Shown here: in pieces, positions 31,284-39,562 of the stretch | Position numbering within the stretch: position 1 is the stretch's first letter | How the letters are laid out: every line of letters starts with the position of its first letter | NCBI GenBank assembly: GCA_017614895.1 | Contig: JAGAAZ010000110.1 | Location: 1 to 41,469, forward strand | Length of the DNA: 41,469 nt | Direction of reading: 5' to 3' | From: Bacteroidaceae bacterium | GTDB lineage: Bacteria; Bacteroidota; Bacteroidia; Bacteroidales; Bacteroidaceae | Notes under the pieces: generated by a model | Database searches by the model: none | What the model was told of the DNA's origin: nothing | The model's input: only the letters and a program-made list of their open reading frames with translations | Program-made: the position numbers and the translations under genes

Positions 31284-31653
31284 AATCATCATCAAAGGAC
31301 TGCGCCTTTATGCCTATCACGGCGTGATAGAACAGGAAAGGAAAGTGGGCGCCTACTTCACCATCGACTGCGAAGTGGAAGCAGACATGCAGGACGCTAT
31401 TGATCATGATTTCGTCGATGGCACCATTTCCTATGCAGACATCTATAATACCATCAAGCGCGAAATGGTGACACCCTCCTTTCTCGTGGAACATGCTGCA
31501 GGACGCATTGCCAAAGCCATCCTTGCCGAGTACCCCAAGGCACACTCCGTACGTCTCCGTCTGATGAAAGAGAATCCTCCGATGGGTGCCGATTGTCAGG
31601 GGGCAGGTGTAGAAATAGTAGAGTTTAGAGATTCATCAACAAATTATAATTAA
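31273..31653 (+). CDS. folB: Dihydroneopterin aldolase FolB
   Basis: FolB converts dihydroneopterin to 6-hydroxymethyl-dihydropterin in folate synthesis. At 126 residues it has the expected signature: KGLRLYAYHGVIEQERKVGA at the N-terminus with the YHGV block, DGTISYADIYNTI, the catalytic-glutamate region FLVEHAAGRIA and the closing RLRLMKENPPM with the conserved lysine. ATG 31273 overlaps the preceding stop by 11 nt, indicating coupling. An upstream in-frame ATG at 31231 would lie deep in the previous gene. Confidence 0.95.
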   Translation: MQNKIIIKGLRLYAYHGVIEQERKVGAYFTIDCEVEADMQDAIDHDFVDGTISYADIYNTIKREMVTPSFLVEHAAGRIAKAILAEYPKAHSVRLRLMKENPPMGADCQGAGVEIVEFRDSSTNYN

Positions 31654-31662
31654 CCAAAAACA

Positions 31663-33114
31663 ATGAGCACAACTACTAACAAAATGACCAACTACCGTTG
31701 GGTCATCTGCGCGATGCTTTTCCTTGCCACCACGGTCAACTACATGGACCGTCAGGTACTTTCATTGACCTGGAAAGATTTCATCGCTCTCGATTTCCAT
31801 TGGAACGACAACGACTATGGCAACATCACAGCCACGTTCTCCATCTTCTACGCTTTCATCAGCCTCTTCGCTGGTAAGTTCATTGACTGGATGGGTACGA
31901 AGAAGGGATACATTTGGGCGATTGTCATCTGGTCACTCGGCGCCTGCCTCCATGCTGCCTGCGGATGGGCAACCATGCAGCTCACAGGTATTGCCGACAT
32001 CGAAGCACTCCGTGCTGTAGAGAAAGGGACAGACCTTGCCCTTGTCATTTCCACCACCAGCGTGTGGCTCTTCCTTGCCTGCCGTATCATCCTTGCTACA
32101 GGTGAATCAGGCAACTTCCCTGCTGCCATCAAAGTGACAGCCGAGTTCTTCCCCAAGAAAGACCGTGCATACGCCACTTCCATTTTCAATGCAGGTGCTT
32201 CTGTGGGTGCCCTGGCTGCTCCCCTCACTATCCCAATTCTCGCTGAGCACATGGGTTGGGAATGGGCTTTCATCATCATCGGTGCCATCGGCTTCGTATG
32301 GGCAGGCGCATGGTTGTTCATGTATTCTGCACCAGCAGAGAGCAAGTTCGTGAACAAGGCTGAGTTGGCTTATATTGAGTCTGACAAAGGTGAGGTTATC
32401 GAAGAACAAGCAACTGACAGCACGGACGAGAACGAAATTAAACTCTCTTTCCTTGACTGCTTCAAATATCGTCAGACATGGGCATTCATCGTCGGCAAAC
32501 TCATGACCGATGGTGTGTGGTGGTTCTTCCTCTTCTGGGCACCAGCCTATTTCTCAGAACTCGGTTATCCATCCTCTTCGGGTATGGGACAAGCGCTTAT
32601 CTTTGTGCTCTACCTCATCGTCACCCTACTTTCCATCTATGGTGGCTACCTACCCAAACTCTTCGTCGAGAAAATGGGCATGAACCCCTATACTGGTCGT
32701 ATGCGTGCCATGCTTATCTTTGCTTTCCTTCCCATCTTCGCCATGTTTGCACAGCCACTCGCTGAGGTTTCCCCTTGGTGGCCTTGCATCATCATCGGTT
32801 TGGCAGGAGCTGGTCATCAGGCATGGAGTGCCAACCTCTACTCCACCATTGGCGATATGTTCCCAAAATCTGCCATTGCCACCATTACTGGCATCGGCAC
32901 CATGTTTGGCGGACTCTGTTCCTTTGCCATCAACAAAGGTCCTGGTATGCTCTTCACCTATGCCGACGGTCTTGGCGATGCCTTCCAATTTTTCGGAGCC
33001 ACAGGCAAACCTGCAGGCTACATGATCGTCTTCTGCTACTGTGCAGTCGCCTACCTCATTGGTTGGCTCATCATGAAGACCCTCGTGCCAAAGTACAAGC
33101 CCATCACCAAGTAA
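31663..33114 (+). CDS. MFS transporter, hexuronate (ExuT/anion:cation symporter) type
   Basis: A 483-residue, 12-helix major facilitator of the anion:cation symporter subgroup. Marks: NYMDRQVLSLTWKDFIA after helix 1, the loop-2 DWMGTKKG motif, ATGESGNFPAAIKVTAEFFP in helix 4 and FPKSAIATITGIGTMFGGLC later. The substrate is likely a hexuronate or related sugar acid such as galacturonate, judging by family alone. There is an acidic cytoplasmic loop around EVIEEQATDSTDENE. No uronate catabolic genes are adjacent; it sits 9 nt after folB but probably has an independent role. Confidence 0.9.
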   Translation: MSTTTNKMTNYRWVICAMLFLATTVNYMDRQVLSLTWKDFIALDFHWNDNDYGNITATFSIFYAFISLFAGKFIDWMGTKKGYIWAIVIWSLGACLHAACGWATMQLTGIADIEALRAVEKGTDLALVISTTSVWLFLACRIILATGESGNFPAAIKVTAEFFPKKDRAYATSIFNAGASVGALAAPLTIPILAEHMGWEWAFIIIGAIGFVWAGAWLFMYSAPAESKFVNKAELAYIESDKGEVIEEQATDSTDENEIKLSFLDCFKYRQTWAFIVGKLMTDGVWWFFLFWAPAYFSELGYPSSSGMGQALIFVLYLIVTLLSIYGGYLPKLFVEKMGMNPYTGRMRAMLIFAFLPIFAMFAQPLAEVSPWWPCIIIGLAGAGHQAWSANLYSTIGDMFPKSAIATITGIGTMFGGLCSFAINKGPGMLFTYADGLGDAFQFFGATGKPAGYMIVFCYCAVAYLIGWLIMKTLVPKYKPITK

Positions 33115-33170
33115 ATTCACTCACTGATTGAGGCTTTGACATAGGTCTAAACGCCTCTAAATACAAACGA

Positions 33171-33213
33171 ACGAGAAAAATTATTGTTTTTCGATAATTT
33201 TTTCTCGTTTTTA
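33171..33213 (+). terminator. Rho-independent terminator after the MFS gene
   Basis: ACGAGAAAAATTAT (33171-33184) pairs with ATAATTTTTTCTCGT (33194-33208, one extra T) and is followed by TTTTTA. It abuts the next promoter. Confidence 0.85.
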
Positions 33214-33245
33214 TTTGGAAGTTACAAAAAGATGTTTTACCTTTG
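33214..33245 (+). promoter_or_regulatory. Promoter of the DUF2975 cassette
   Basis: TTTG (33214-33217), 20 bp, TACCTTTG (33238-33245). The leader to ATG 33325 is about 75 nt and AT-rich, without a visible structure. Confidence 0.8.
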
Positions 33246-33324
33246 CACCGAAAATAATTATTGATTAACGATAAAAGTATCAAAACAAACAATAAATTAC
33301 GAACAATTTAAAAGGTAAAGCAAC

Positions 33325-34002
33325 ATGAAAAAGAAGTTTAATTTGTATTGCGGGTTGCTGATAGCAGCTATCGTATTTGGAATCGGCCTGACGATGGTTC
33401 AAACTGGTTATCAGATGTACTCAGGTGGCAAAACTGGATGGGAACTGGCGAAGCATGACAAAGAAATGGGCGTGAAACGTGATCCGTTCTGGGCATTGAA
33501 TATGGTGAGCGGGATGGTGCCCGTGGAGATGATGCGTAAGAATCCGTTGGAGATGACAGGGGACAGCATCGTGAACGAGAAGACGGGTGAGAAGATGCCG
33601 TTGCAGACCGTTGTGGGCATCGTGTGGACAAAGGATGCCGGAAACAGAATGTACATTTTGAGCGGTATCGGACAAATCGGCTGGGTGTTCATCATCATCT
33701 TCTGGGTGGCATTCATCAAGCTGATCATAGCTGTGAACAAGGGTCGCATCTTCGAGAAAAGCATGGAGACGCAACTGGCTTGGGGCGGCTGGGCTGTGTT
33801 CGGCATGTATGTGTTGGGATGGGTGACCGAGTTGACGAACCATATCCTGAATATGCAGACGTTTGAGTTTGCAGAATACGACCAGGTCATTACGCAGTTC
33901 CCCGACACAGCCCTGCTCTACTCTGCTTTCGGCATGTTGCTGATGGGACAAATATTCAAGATTGGTCGTCAGATGAAGGAGGAACAGGAGTTGACGATAT
34001 AA
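33325..34002 (+). CDS. DUF2975-like membrane protein
   Basis: A 225-residue protein with about four hydrophobic helices (near residues 8-28, 110-135, 150-170 and 192-210) and a large extracytoplasmic loop after the first helix. The loop between helices two and three carries KLIIAVNKGRIFEKSMETQL, the F/V-x-x-G-x-[PI]-F pattern typical of DUF2975 proteins, which commonly sit next to a small XRE regulator as here. Function unknown; a membrane stress or immunity-like role is only a guess. First gene of a three-gene cassette. Confidence 0.72.
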   Translation: MKKKFNLYCGLLIAAIVFGIGLTMVQTGYQMYSGGKTGWELAKHDKEMGVKRDPFWALNMVSGMVPVEMMRKNPLEMTGDSIVNEKTGEKMPLQTVVGIVWTKDAGNRMYILSGIGQIGWVFIIIFWVAFIKLIIAVNKGRIFEKSMETQLAWGGWAVFGMYVLGWVTELTNHILNMQTFEFAEYDQVITQFPDTALLYSAFGMLLMGQIFKIGRQMKEEQELTI

Positions 34003-34004
34003 TG

Positions 34005-34038
34005 TTTAGAGTTGAGAGTTTAGAGATGAGAGTTCAGA
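34005..34038. repeat. 14-bp direct tandem repeat, about 2.5 copies
   Basis: TTTAGAGTTGAGAG, TTTAGAGATGAGAG and a partial TTCAGAG run head to tail in the 58-nt gap between the DUF2975 gene and the next small gene. It may be slippage-prone filler. Confidence 0.6.
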
Positions 34039-34060
34039 GAACAATAAAAACTGGAATATT

Positions 34061-34279
34061 ATGAAATGGAATAATTTGACAACGAAACAGCGTGTATTGT
34101 GGGTAACGCTCTGGATAACTACCGTGGGGGCAGTCTGCGTACTGGGTGTGATGATATACAAGCAACTGACAGGAGGAGAGGTCACCGTCCACAACTGGTG
34201 CATGTTCATCTTCGCTGCATGCTCCATTGCGAACGCATATGTTGCATTAACTCATCCTAAAAGAAAAACGCAATCATGA
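34061..34279 (+). CDS. Small two-helix membrane protein
   Basis: A 72-residue protein with two transmembrane helices (about 11-33 and 44-63) separated by a short loop, and basic ends (KWNNLTTKQR and HPKRKTQS). I do not recognise a family. It overlaps the XRE regulator start by 4 nt (ATGA), so it is translated with it. Confidence 0.72.
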   Translation: MKWNNLTTKQRVLWVTLWITTVGAVCVLGVMIYKQLTGGEVTVHNWCMFIFAACSIANAYVALTHPKRKTQS

Positions 34280-34491
34280 TTATAGTGAACTTAGACGTGA
34301 TGATGGCACGCAGGAAGATGTCATCAGGTGAATTGGCTGAACGCATCGGCATCACGCAAGCAAACCTGTCGGTGCTGAAAACGGGAAAGGCGAAGGCGGT
34401 GCGGTTCTCCACCTTGGAGGCGATCTGCAAGGTGCTGGAGTGCCAACCCGGAGATATTTTGGAGTTCAGAGAAGACGCTCCAGAACCCTAA
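34276..34491 (+). CDS. XRE/Cro-type HTH regulator (YozG-like)
   Basis: A 71-residue single-domain DNA-binding protein. The helix-turn-helix is ELAERIGITQANLSVLKTGK, followed by VRFSTLEAICKVLECQPGDIL, the usual end of the small Cro/CI-type regulators paired with DUF2975 proteins. With no sensor domain it probably acts as a simple repressor, perhaps modulated by its membrane partners. Palindromes at 34553-34574, just after the gene, are candidate operators. Confidence 0.9.
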   Translation: MIIVNLDVMMARRKMSSGELAERIGITQANLSVLKTGKAKAVRFSTLEAICKVLECQPGDILEFREDAPEP

Positions 34492-34552
34492 ACCCTGTCT
34501 TCGACAAGATTTCTTTGAGAAATACTTGTGTATGTCCAAATTATTTAGGAAT

Positions 34553-34574
34553 TTTGTATACAAATTGTATTTGT
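34553..34574. promoter_or_regulatory. Overlapping palindromes before the MG2 protein gene
   Basis: TTTGTATACAAA (34553-34564) is a perfect palindrome. It overlaps a second inverted repeat ACAAAT-TGT-ATTTGT (34560-34574) that ends one base before the ATG at 34576. Position suggests an operator or translation-blocking element; the nearby XRE protein is a candidate binder. Confidence 0.45.
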
Positions 34575-34575
34575 A

Positions 34576-37500
34576 ATGATGAAAACAACGATGATACTGC
34601 TATTGACCCTCTTGAGCACATTGACGCTATGTGCTCAAGAGCAGGAGATAGAAGTGCAATCTCATGTGGTGGATGCTCAGACGGGTGAAGCCCTCCCCTT
34701 TGTCAACGTCTATGTGACGAAAAACATGGGAACCCTTTCAAATATGGAAGGTGACTTCACCATCAAGGTCAATGCCGATGCCACCCTCAGACTCAGTTGT
34801 GTGGGGTATGAAACCATCGTTGTGCAAGCAGCCAAAGTCTCTTCCAACATCATGATGAATCCCCTGACAAAAACGCTCAACGAAGTGCGTGCGATGCCAT
34901 GGGAAACGATTTTGATGAAAGCAGGGAAGAAACTAAATAAGGAATATGACAAGCGGAAAAAGAAAACAAGTAGATATTTCTATCGCATGACGATGTCATA
35001 TAGAAAGAAGTCGTTGGTGGAAGCTTTTATGGAGGCTAACTCTGCCGTGAACCTGCGTGAGATTAAGTTCCTGAGAGGAAGGCACGGACGAATGACGCAA
35101 GAAGGGCTTTCCGATCCATTTATTGCTAACATGAATTTCCACCATCCACTTGAACTCGGTATGATAGTGAGGGACAACAAATTCTGGAACATATTGTCCA
35201 CTCCCATGAATGTGGATAACAGCATCACGCGTCTCGCCAACCGTTACATCGTTCAAGCAGAGGAACTCCGCGACAGCAAAGGACATTCTATCTACAAGTT
35301 CCAGCTCAGCAACAAAAAGGACAGCCGCCAACAGAACAGCATTCTGACCGGCACACTCTATCTGGATGCAAAAACGCTGGATGTGTTGAAGTTTGAGGGA
35401 CGGGTGGAAAACATGTTCGTTGACGTGTATAAGGATTTCTACAGAATGACGTCGCCCATCCTTTTCGACGTGAGTATCAACTATAGTCACGAGAAGGGAT
35501 ATACAGAGGTGGAAAACATTGCGTACAAAGTGACCAATGGCGACATGACCAGCACCGCCATCATGTATAATGTGGGCGATATGGACTTAGGAGTGAATAG
35601 TAAGCAGGGAAAGAAGACGGGAGAGAACATGCTTCTGGCAATTGATGATGTAGGATTTGACCGTATGTTGTGGGAACACTCCAATATTGTTCAACGCACA
35701 CAGGAGGAAGAGATGTTGGCAGGATTGCCCGACCAAACCATGCTGGTGAACGAATCGATAGAGGAGGAACCAGCCACTCCGACAGCAAAGTTACTGGATC
35801 ATCTGAAGAAGTTTGGTCGAGCCTTGCCACAGGAGAAAGTGTATGTACACATGGACAACACCTGCTACTTCATTGGCGACACCATCTGGTTCTCTGCCTA
35901 CACGACGCAAACAAACGACAGCAAGCCGTCACAGATAAGTGGTGTGCTCTATGTGGAACTCTACAACCACGAAGGGTATCTCGTGGAAAGGAAGTTGCTG
36001 GAGATGTATAACGGACGAGGTTTTGGAAACTTCATCATCGACAAGGAAGCCTATCCTGGATACTATGAACTGAGGGCATACACAAGGTGGCAGCTCAACT
36101 GGGGTATGTTTGAGCGCGACCATGCCCCGATTGCTTCTGATTGGTTCTACTCGAAAGAGCTGGAGCATAACTATTTCCGCGACTACGACAAGCTCTACAG
36201 CAGGGTGTTCCCTGTCTATGACATGCCTGTCCATGAGGGCGACTATGCAACCAAGATGACTCGGAAGGTGATGAGACGGACGTTCAAGCAAGACCCCCAT
36301 GAGCGGCAACGCATCCTGACGCTCTATCCCGAGGGTGGAGAACTGGTGGATGGATTGCCATGTCGCATGGCTTTTGAAGCCACCTGGGATGACGGGCAGG
36401 AGTTGGAAGGTTCATTGATGAATGCCAAGGCGGAGAATCGTGGACGGGGAATCATCGAAATCACACCCAAGGCACAGGAGAAGCGCGAACTGGTATTCAC
36501 TACCACAGACGGCAACCAGGTGAAGGCATCTCTGCCCGAGGTGGCAAAGAGCGGTGTAGCATTGAGAGTGGATGTGGAGAAAGACACAGTGGATATCCTC
36601 GTGAGAAGGACGAACGATTTGCTGGCAGACAGCATGGGATTGAGCATCATGCACGAGGGCGTGCTGGAGACCTACAGGAACATTGACAGCAGAGAAGCAC
36701 ACTTCAGGGTGGCAAAGCAAGAGTTGAAGGTGGGTGTGAATCAGGCAACGGTGTTTGACGAGATGGGACACGTGTGGGCTGACAGGCTTTTCTTTGTCAA
36801 AGACAGCACCACCACGAGACAGAATGTGACCATTGGAGCCGTGAAAGATGCGTATGAACCCTACGAAGCCATCACGTTGACCGTGCAAGCAACCGGACAA
36901 GAGGGTGGCAACATGTCACTCGCAGTACGTGACGCCTCTCATCGCGATGTGCTCTACGACAATGCCTCCTTACAGACAGAGATGCTGCTGACCTCGGAAA
37001 TCAAGGGATTTGTCCCCAATCCCGAATTCTATTTCGAGAAGAATGACCACGTTCACAACCGTGCCCTCGACTTGCTGATGCTGACCCAAGGGTGGCGACG
37101 TTTCAAATGGGACGACATGGCAGTGAAGGACGCTTGGCAACTGACACAGGTGGCAGAGCGCACCCCCATCATCACGGGAAAGGTCTATAAGACATCCAAC
37201 GACTTGTATTGGTGGATGGCAAGTTCTGATGCTGCAGGCTTCACCGACGAAGAAAAGGAAGCCTGGAACGAATGGAACGAAGCCACAAGACAAGACAAGC
37301 ATTACAACAGGGGGTATCAAGACAATCACTGGCAACGCAACGTCAATGAATTGCTCACATCCCCGCGGACAAAGACCTCGGAACTGACAGACATTGAATA
37401 CTATCCTGGCAAGAGCGACGACCTCTTCAAGAACAAGGCGATGCGGGTACACACGGAATGGGTGGCACCAGGAGGGGAGAAATCTGCTGCCATCGACCTG

Positions 37501-38607
37501 GACACGAAGGATGGCTATTTCAAGGTGCAGCTGCCTCGATTCTATGGCACAAGCGTCCTCTTCCTCTCTGCTGCTGATACGCTGAAATGGAAGGGCAAGC
37601 CGTATAACTGGATACAGCTGATGGATGACAAAAATCTCACCGAACCTCGGAAGTTCAGGAAGTACAAGGCATCACCTCCCAACTATCACGTCAGGGTGAA
37701 CTTCCCCTACCCTCGTTTTGTGAAGCCCTACAGCTACTACCAGACGCATCTGAACTATTCTTACGACCCGCTCCTGTCTCCGATGGTGCTCAACGACGGT
37801 TCGCTGCAGATAGACGAGGTGACTGTATGGAGCAAGCACAACAGACTGAATGCGATGGAAGATTCCATTCCTGCCCTCATCGTGGATGCCTATGATGCCT
37901 TCAACGAGACGTTGGATGCAGGATTAAGCTTGAGTCGCACGGGCATTGCCCATAACTATGTGGGCGACTACGGATTGGAAAAGCCCTTTGAGGTGGATGA
38001 AGGTGGAGGAAAAGACTACAAGATTGTGGAACGTTTCGGGTACGACCTCAACCGACGTTCCATCAACGACATATCCACCGACCCTGACTCCGCCTACCTC
38101 AGGCGCAACCTCCGTTCGTTCGCCAGATACAAAAAGATGTTTGACTGGGAAACCATGAGAACCTATCTGGTGCCCAATCTTAACATGACCGAGGAGCAGA
38201 TGGCTCCGTACGATGACTACACCCACCTCGACAAGTATGTGCTCTACACCGACTACGAGCCACGCTTGGCAGGTCACGAGCGCTACAGGAAGGGGAACAT
38301 GCCCGAAACGCAAATTGCCGTCTATCCCTTCCCCGATGATTCGCGTCGTGCATTCTATCGCGACCGTCGTTATAAGATGGAGGGCTTCTCCTATGCCAAT
38401 GAGTTCTACCATCCTAATTATTCCAAGCGGCGTATGGACGAACATCCGAAAGACTACAGGCGCACCCTCTACTGGAATCCTTTCTTGAGGCTCGATGACA
38501 AAGGCAAGGCGACGATTCATTTCTACAATAATAGCTCCCGTCACCCCATCTCCATCGACGCTCAGGGATTTGGCAAGGACGGAACCCCACTCAGCGGAAA
38601 TCAATAA
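34576..38607 (+). CDS. Large exported protein with carboxypeptidase-like and MG2 domains
   Basis: A 1343-residue exported protein. A signal peptide ends near TLCAQ (residue 20). Residues about 25-100 are a CarboxypepD_reg-like beta sandwich (VVDAQTGEALPFVNVYV, LRLSCVGYETIVV). Residues about 105-390 are an unassigned region that resembles outer-membrane-linked beta proteins. From about residue 415 a macroglobulin-type MG2 domain starts (EKVYVHMDNTCYFIGDTIWF), followed by more Ig-like domains and a C-terminal segment ending in KATIHFYNNSSRHPISIDAQ, as in alpha-2-macroglobulin-like proteins. No thioester CGEQ motif is seen, so it would not trap proteases covalently. It probably acts at the cell surface or in the periplasm. 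It precedes the CPBP protease gene by 25 nt. Confidence 0.8.
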   Translation: MMKTTMILLLTLLSTLTLCAQEQEIEVQSHVVDAQTGEALPFVNVYVTKNMGTLSNMEGDFTIKVNADATLRLSCVGYETIVVQAAKVSSNIMMNPLTKTLNEVRAMPWETILMKAGKKLNKEYDKRKKKTSRYFYRMTMSYRKKSLVEAFMEANSAVNLREIKFLRGRHGRMTQEGLSDPFIANMNFHHPLELGMIVRDNKFWNILSTPMNVDNSITRLANRYIVQAEELRDSKGHSIYKFQLSNKKDSRQQNSILTGTLYLDAKTLDVLKFEGRVENMFVDVYKDFYRMTSPILFDVSINYSHEKGYTEVENIAYKVTNGDMTSTAIMYNVGDMDLGVNSKQGKKTGENMLLAIDDVGFDRMLWEHSNIVQRTQEEEMLAGLPDQTMLVNESIEEEPATPTAKLLDHLKKFGRALPQEKVYVHMDNTCYFIGDTIWFSAYTTQTNDSKPSQISGVLYVELYNHEGYLVERKLLEMYNGRGFGNFIIDKEAYPGYYELRAYTRWQLNWGMFERDHAPIASDWFYSKELEHNYFRDYDKLYSRVFPVYDMPVHEGDYATKMTRKVMRRTFKQDPHERQRILTLYPEGGELVDGLPCRMAFEATWDDGQELEGSLMNAKAENRGRGIIEITPKAQEKRELVFTTTDGNQVKASLPEVAKSGVALRVDVEKDTVDILVRRTNDLLADSMGLSIMHEGVLETYRNIDSREAHFRVAKQELKVGVNQATVFDEMGHVWADRLFFVKDSTTTRQNVTIGAVKDAYEPYEAITLTVQATGQEGGNMSLAVRDASHRDVLYDNASLQTEMLLTSEIKGFVPNPEFYFEKNDHVHNRALDLLMLTQGWRRFKWDDMAVKDAWQLTQVAERTPIITGKVYKTSNDLYWWMASSDAAGFTDEEKEAWNEWNEATRQDKHYNRGYQDNHWQRNVNELLTSPRTKTSELTDIEYYPGKSDDLFKNKAMRVHTEWVAPGGEKSAAIDLDTKDGYFKVQLPRFYGTSVLFLSAADTLKWKGKPYNWIQLMDDKNLTEPRKFRKYKASPPNYHVRVNFPYPRFVKPYSYYQTHLNYSYDPLLSPMVLNDGSLQIDEVTVWSKHNRLNAMEDSIPALIVDAYDAFNETLDAGLSLSRTGIAHNYVGDYGLEKPFEVDEGGGKDYKIVERFGYDLNRRSINDISTDPDSAYLRRNLRSFARYKKMFDWETMRTYLVPNLNMTEEQMAPYDDYTHLDKYVLYTDYEPRLAGHERYRKGNMPETQIAVYPFPDDSRRAFYRDRRYKMEGFSYANEFYHPNYSKRRMDEHPKDYRRTLYWNPFLRLDDKGKATIHFYNNSSRHPISIDAQGFGKDGTPLSGNQ

Positions 38608-38632
38608 TATAAAACTAAAACCATAAAGAAAT

Positions 38633-39562
38633 ATGAAAAAATTACTTTATCCCATCTTGGCCGTCATTGTGTTTCTGGGCATGCAGACTGTCGGAGGCAT
38701 CATCATGGTCGGCATGGTATTCATCAAGAATCCAGATGTGTTCAAACACTTGGCCAAGACCCGTGATCCCAATATCCTGTTGAATTACATCATGACCGGT
38801 GATTCGCTGGCATGGACGCTGATCCTGACCGACATCGCATCCGTGATCATCCTCGCGGCGATGCATATGATCAAGTGGAAGACCGTATTTGATGTGAAAA
38901 GCATTAACTGGAAACTCGGTTTGCTGGCCATCGTCGGAGCCTTGCTGGGCATCGTCTATACAGATATCCTCTCTGAGTTTATGAAACTGCCCGACGAGAT
39001 GGGCGACATCTTTAGCGGTTTGGCCACTTCTGTGGTGGGAGCCTTGTCGATTGGCGTGATTGGTCCGATTGTCGAGGAGTTCATCTTCCGTGAAGCTCTC
39101 CTCGGATTTATGCTGCGGAACGACTGGAACAAGTGGGTGGCGATCACGACAAGCGCATTGGTGTTTGGCATCATCCACGGCAACCTCGCTCAGATTCCGT
39201 TTGCCGTGGTGGTCGGATTCATTTTCGGTCTCATATACTATAAGACAGGAAATATCGTTATTACAAGTATCCTGCACATCATCAACAACAGTTTTGCTGT
39301 GTGGTTGATGTACTCTATGGGCGAGAAAGCCAAGGATGCGAGTCTGACGGAATGGTTGGGAGGATCTGCAATTTCCATCGGAATTGGCATTGTTGTAGGC
39401 ATTCTCAGCTTCGTTCTCCTCAAACAATTCTGGAAAAAAAGCCAGGCTCCTTACTGGTGCGAACAGCCGAAGCTCATCGGTCAGACAGAAGAGGTCGTTG
39501 AATCAAAACAACCAATCATTGAAACTAACTTAAATACACAAGATAATGAAACAGTTCTTTAA
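38633..39562 (+). CDS. CPBP-family intramembrane metalloprotease
   Basis: A 309-residue membrane protein of the CPBP/Abi (CAAX-protease-like) family with about eight helices. The catalytic motifs are complete: EEFIFR with E148, E149 and R153, then H182 in FGIIHGN and H215 in ILHIINNS. The C-terminus (from about residue 275) is a cytoplasmic acidic tail. Bacterial members have roles in bacteriocin immunity and protein maturation, but the substrate here is unknown. It overlaps the start of sppA by 17 nt, so the two proteases are made together. Confidence 0.92.
   Translation: MKKLLYPILAVIVFLGMQTVGGIIMVGMVFIKNPDVFKHLAKTRDPNILLNYIMTGDSLAWTLILTDIASVIILAAMHMIKWKTVFDVKSINWKLGLLAIVGALLGIVYTDILSEFMKLPDEMGDIFSGLATSVVGALSIGVIGPIVEEFIFREALLGFMLRNDWNKWVAITTSALVFGIIHGNLAQIPFAVVVGFIFGLIYYKTGNIVITSILHIINNSFAVWLMYSMGEKAKDASLTEWLGGSAISIGIGIVVGILSFVLLKQFWKKSQAPYWCEQPKLIGQTEEVVESKQPIIETNLNTQDNETVL

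Noticed and set aside
34576-38607. Large protein as a TonB-dependent (SusC-like) receptor
   Set aside because: The carboxypeptidase-like domain is shared with SusC proteins, but no plug domain or barrel C-terminus follows; MG2-type domains do.
38633-39562. CPBP gene as a phage-defence abortive-infection gene
   Set aside because: The Abi name is historical. The gene is coupled to sppA in a housekeeping context with no defence partners.
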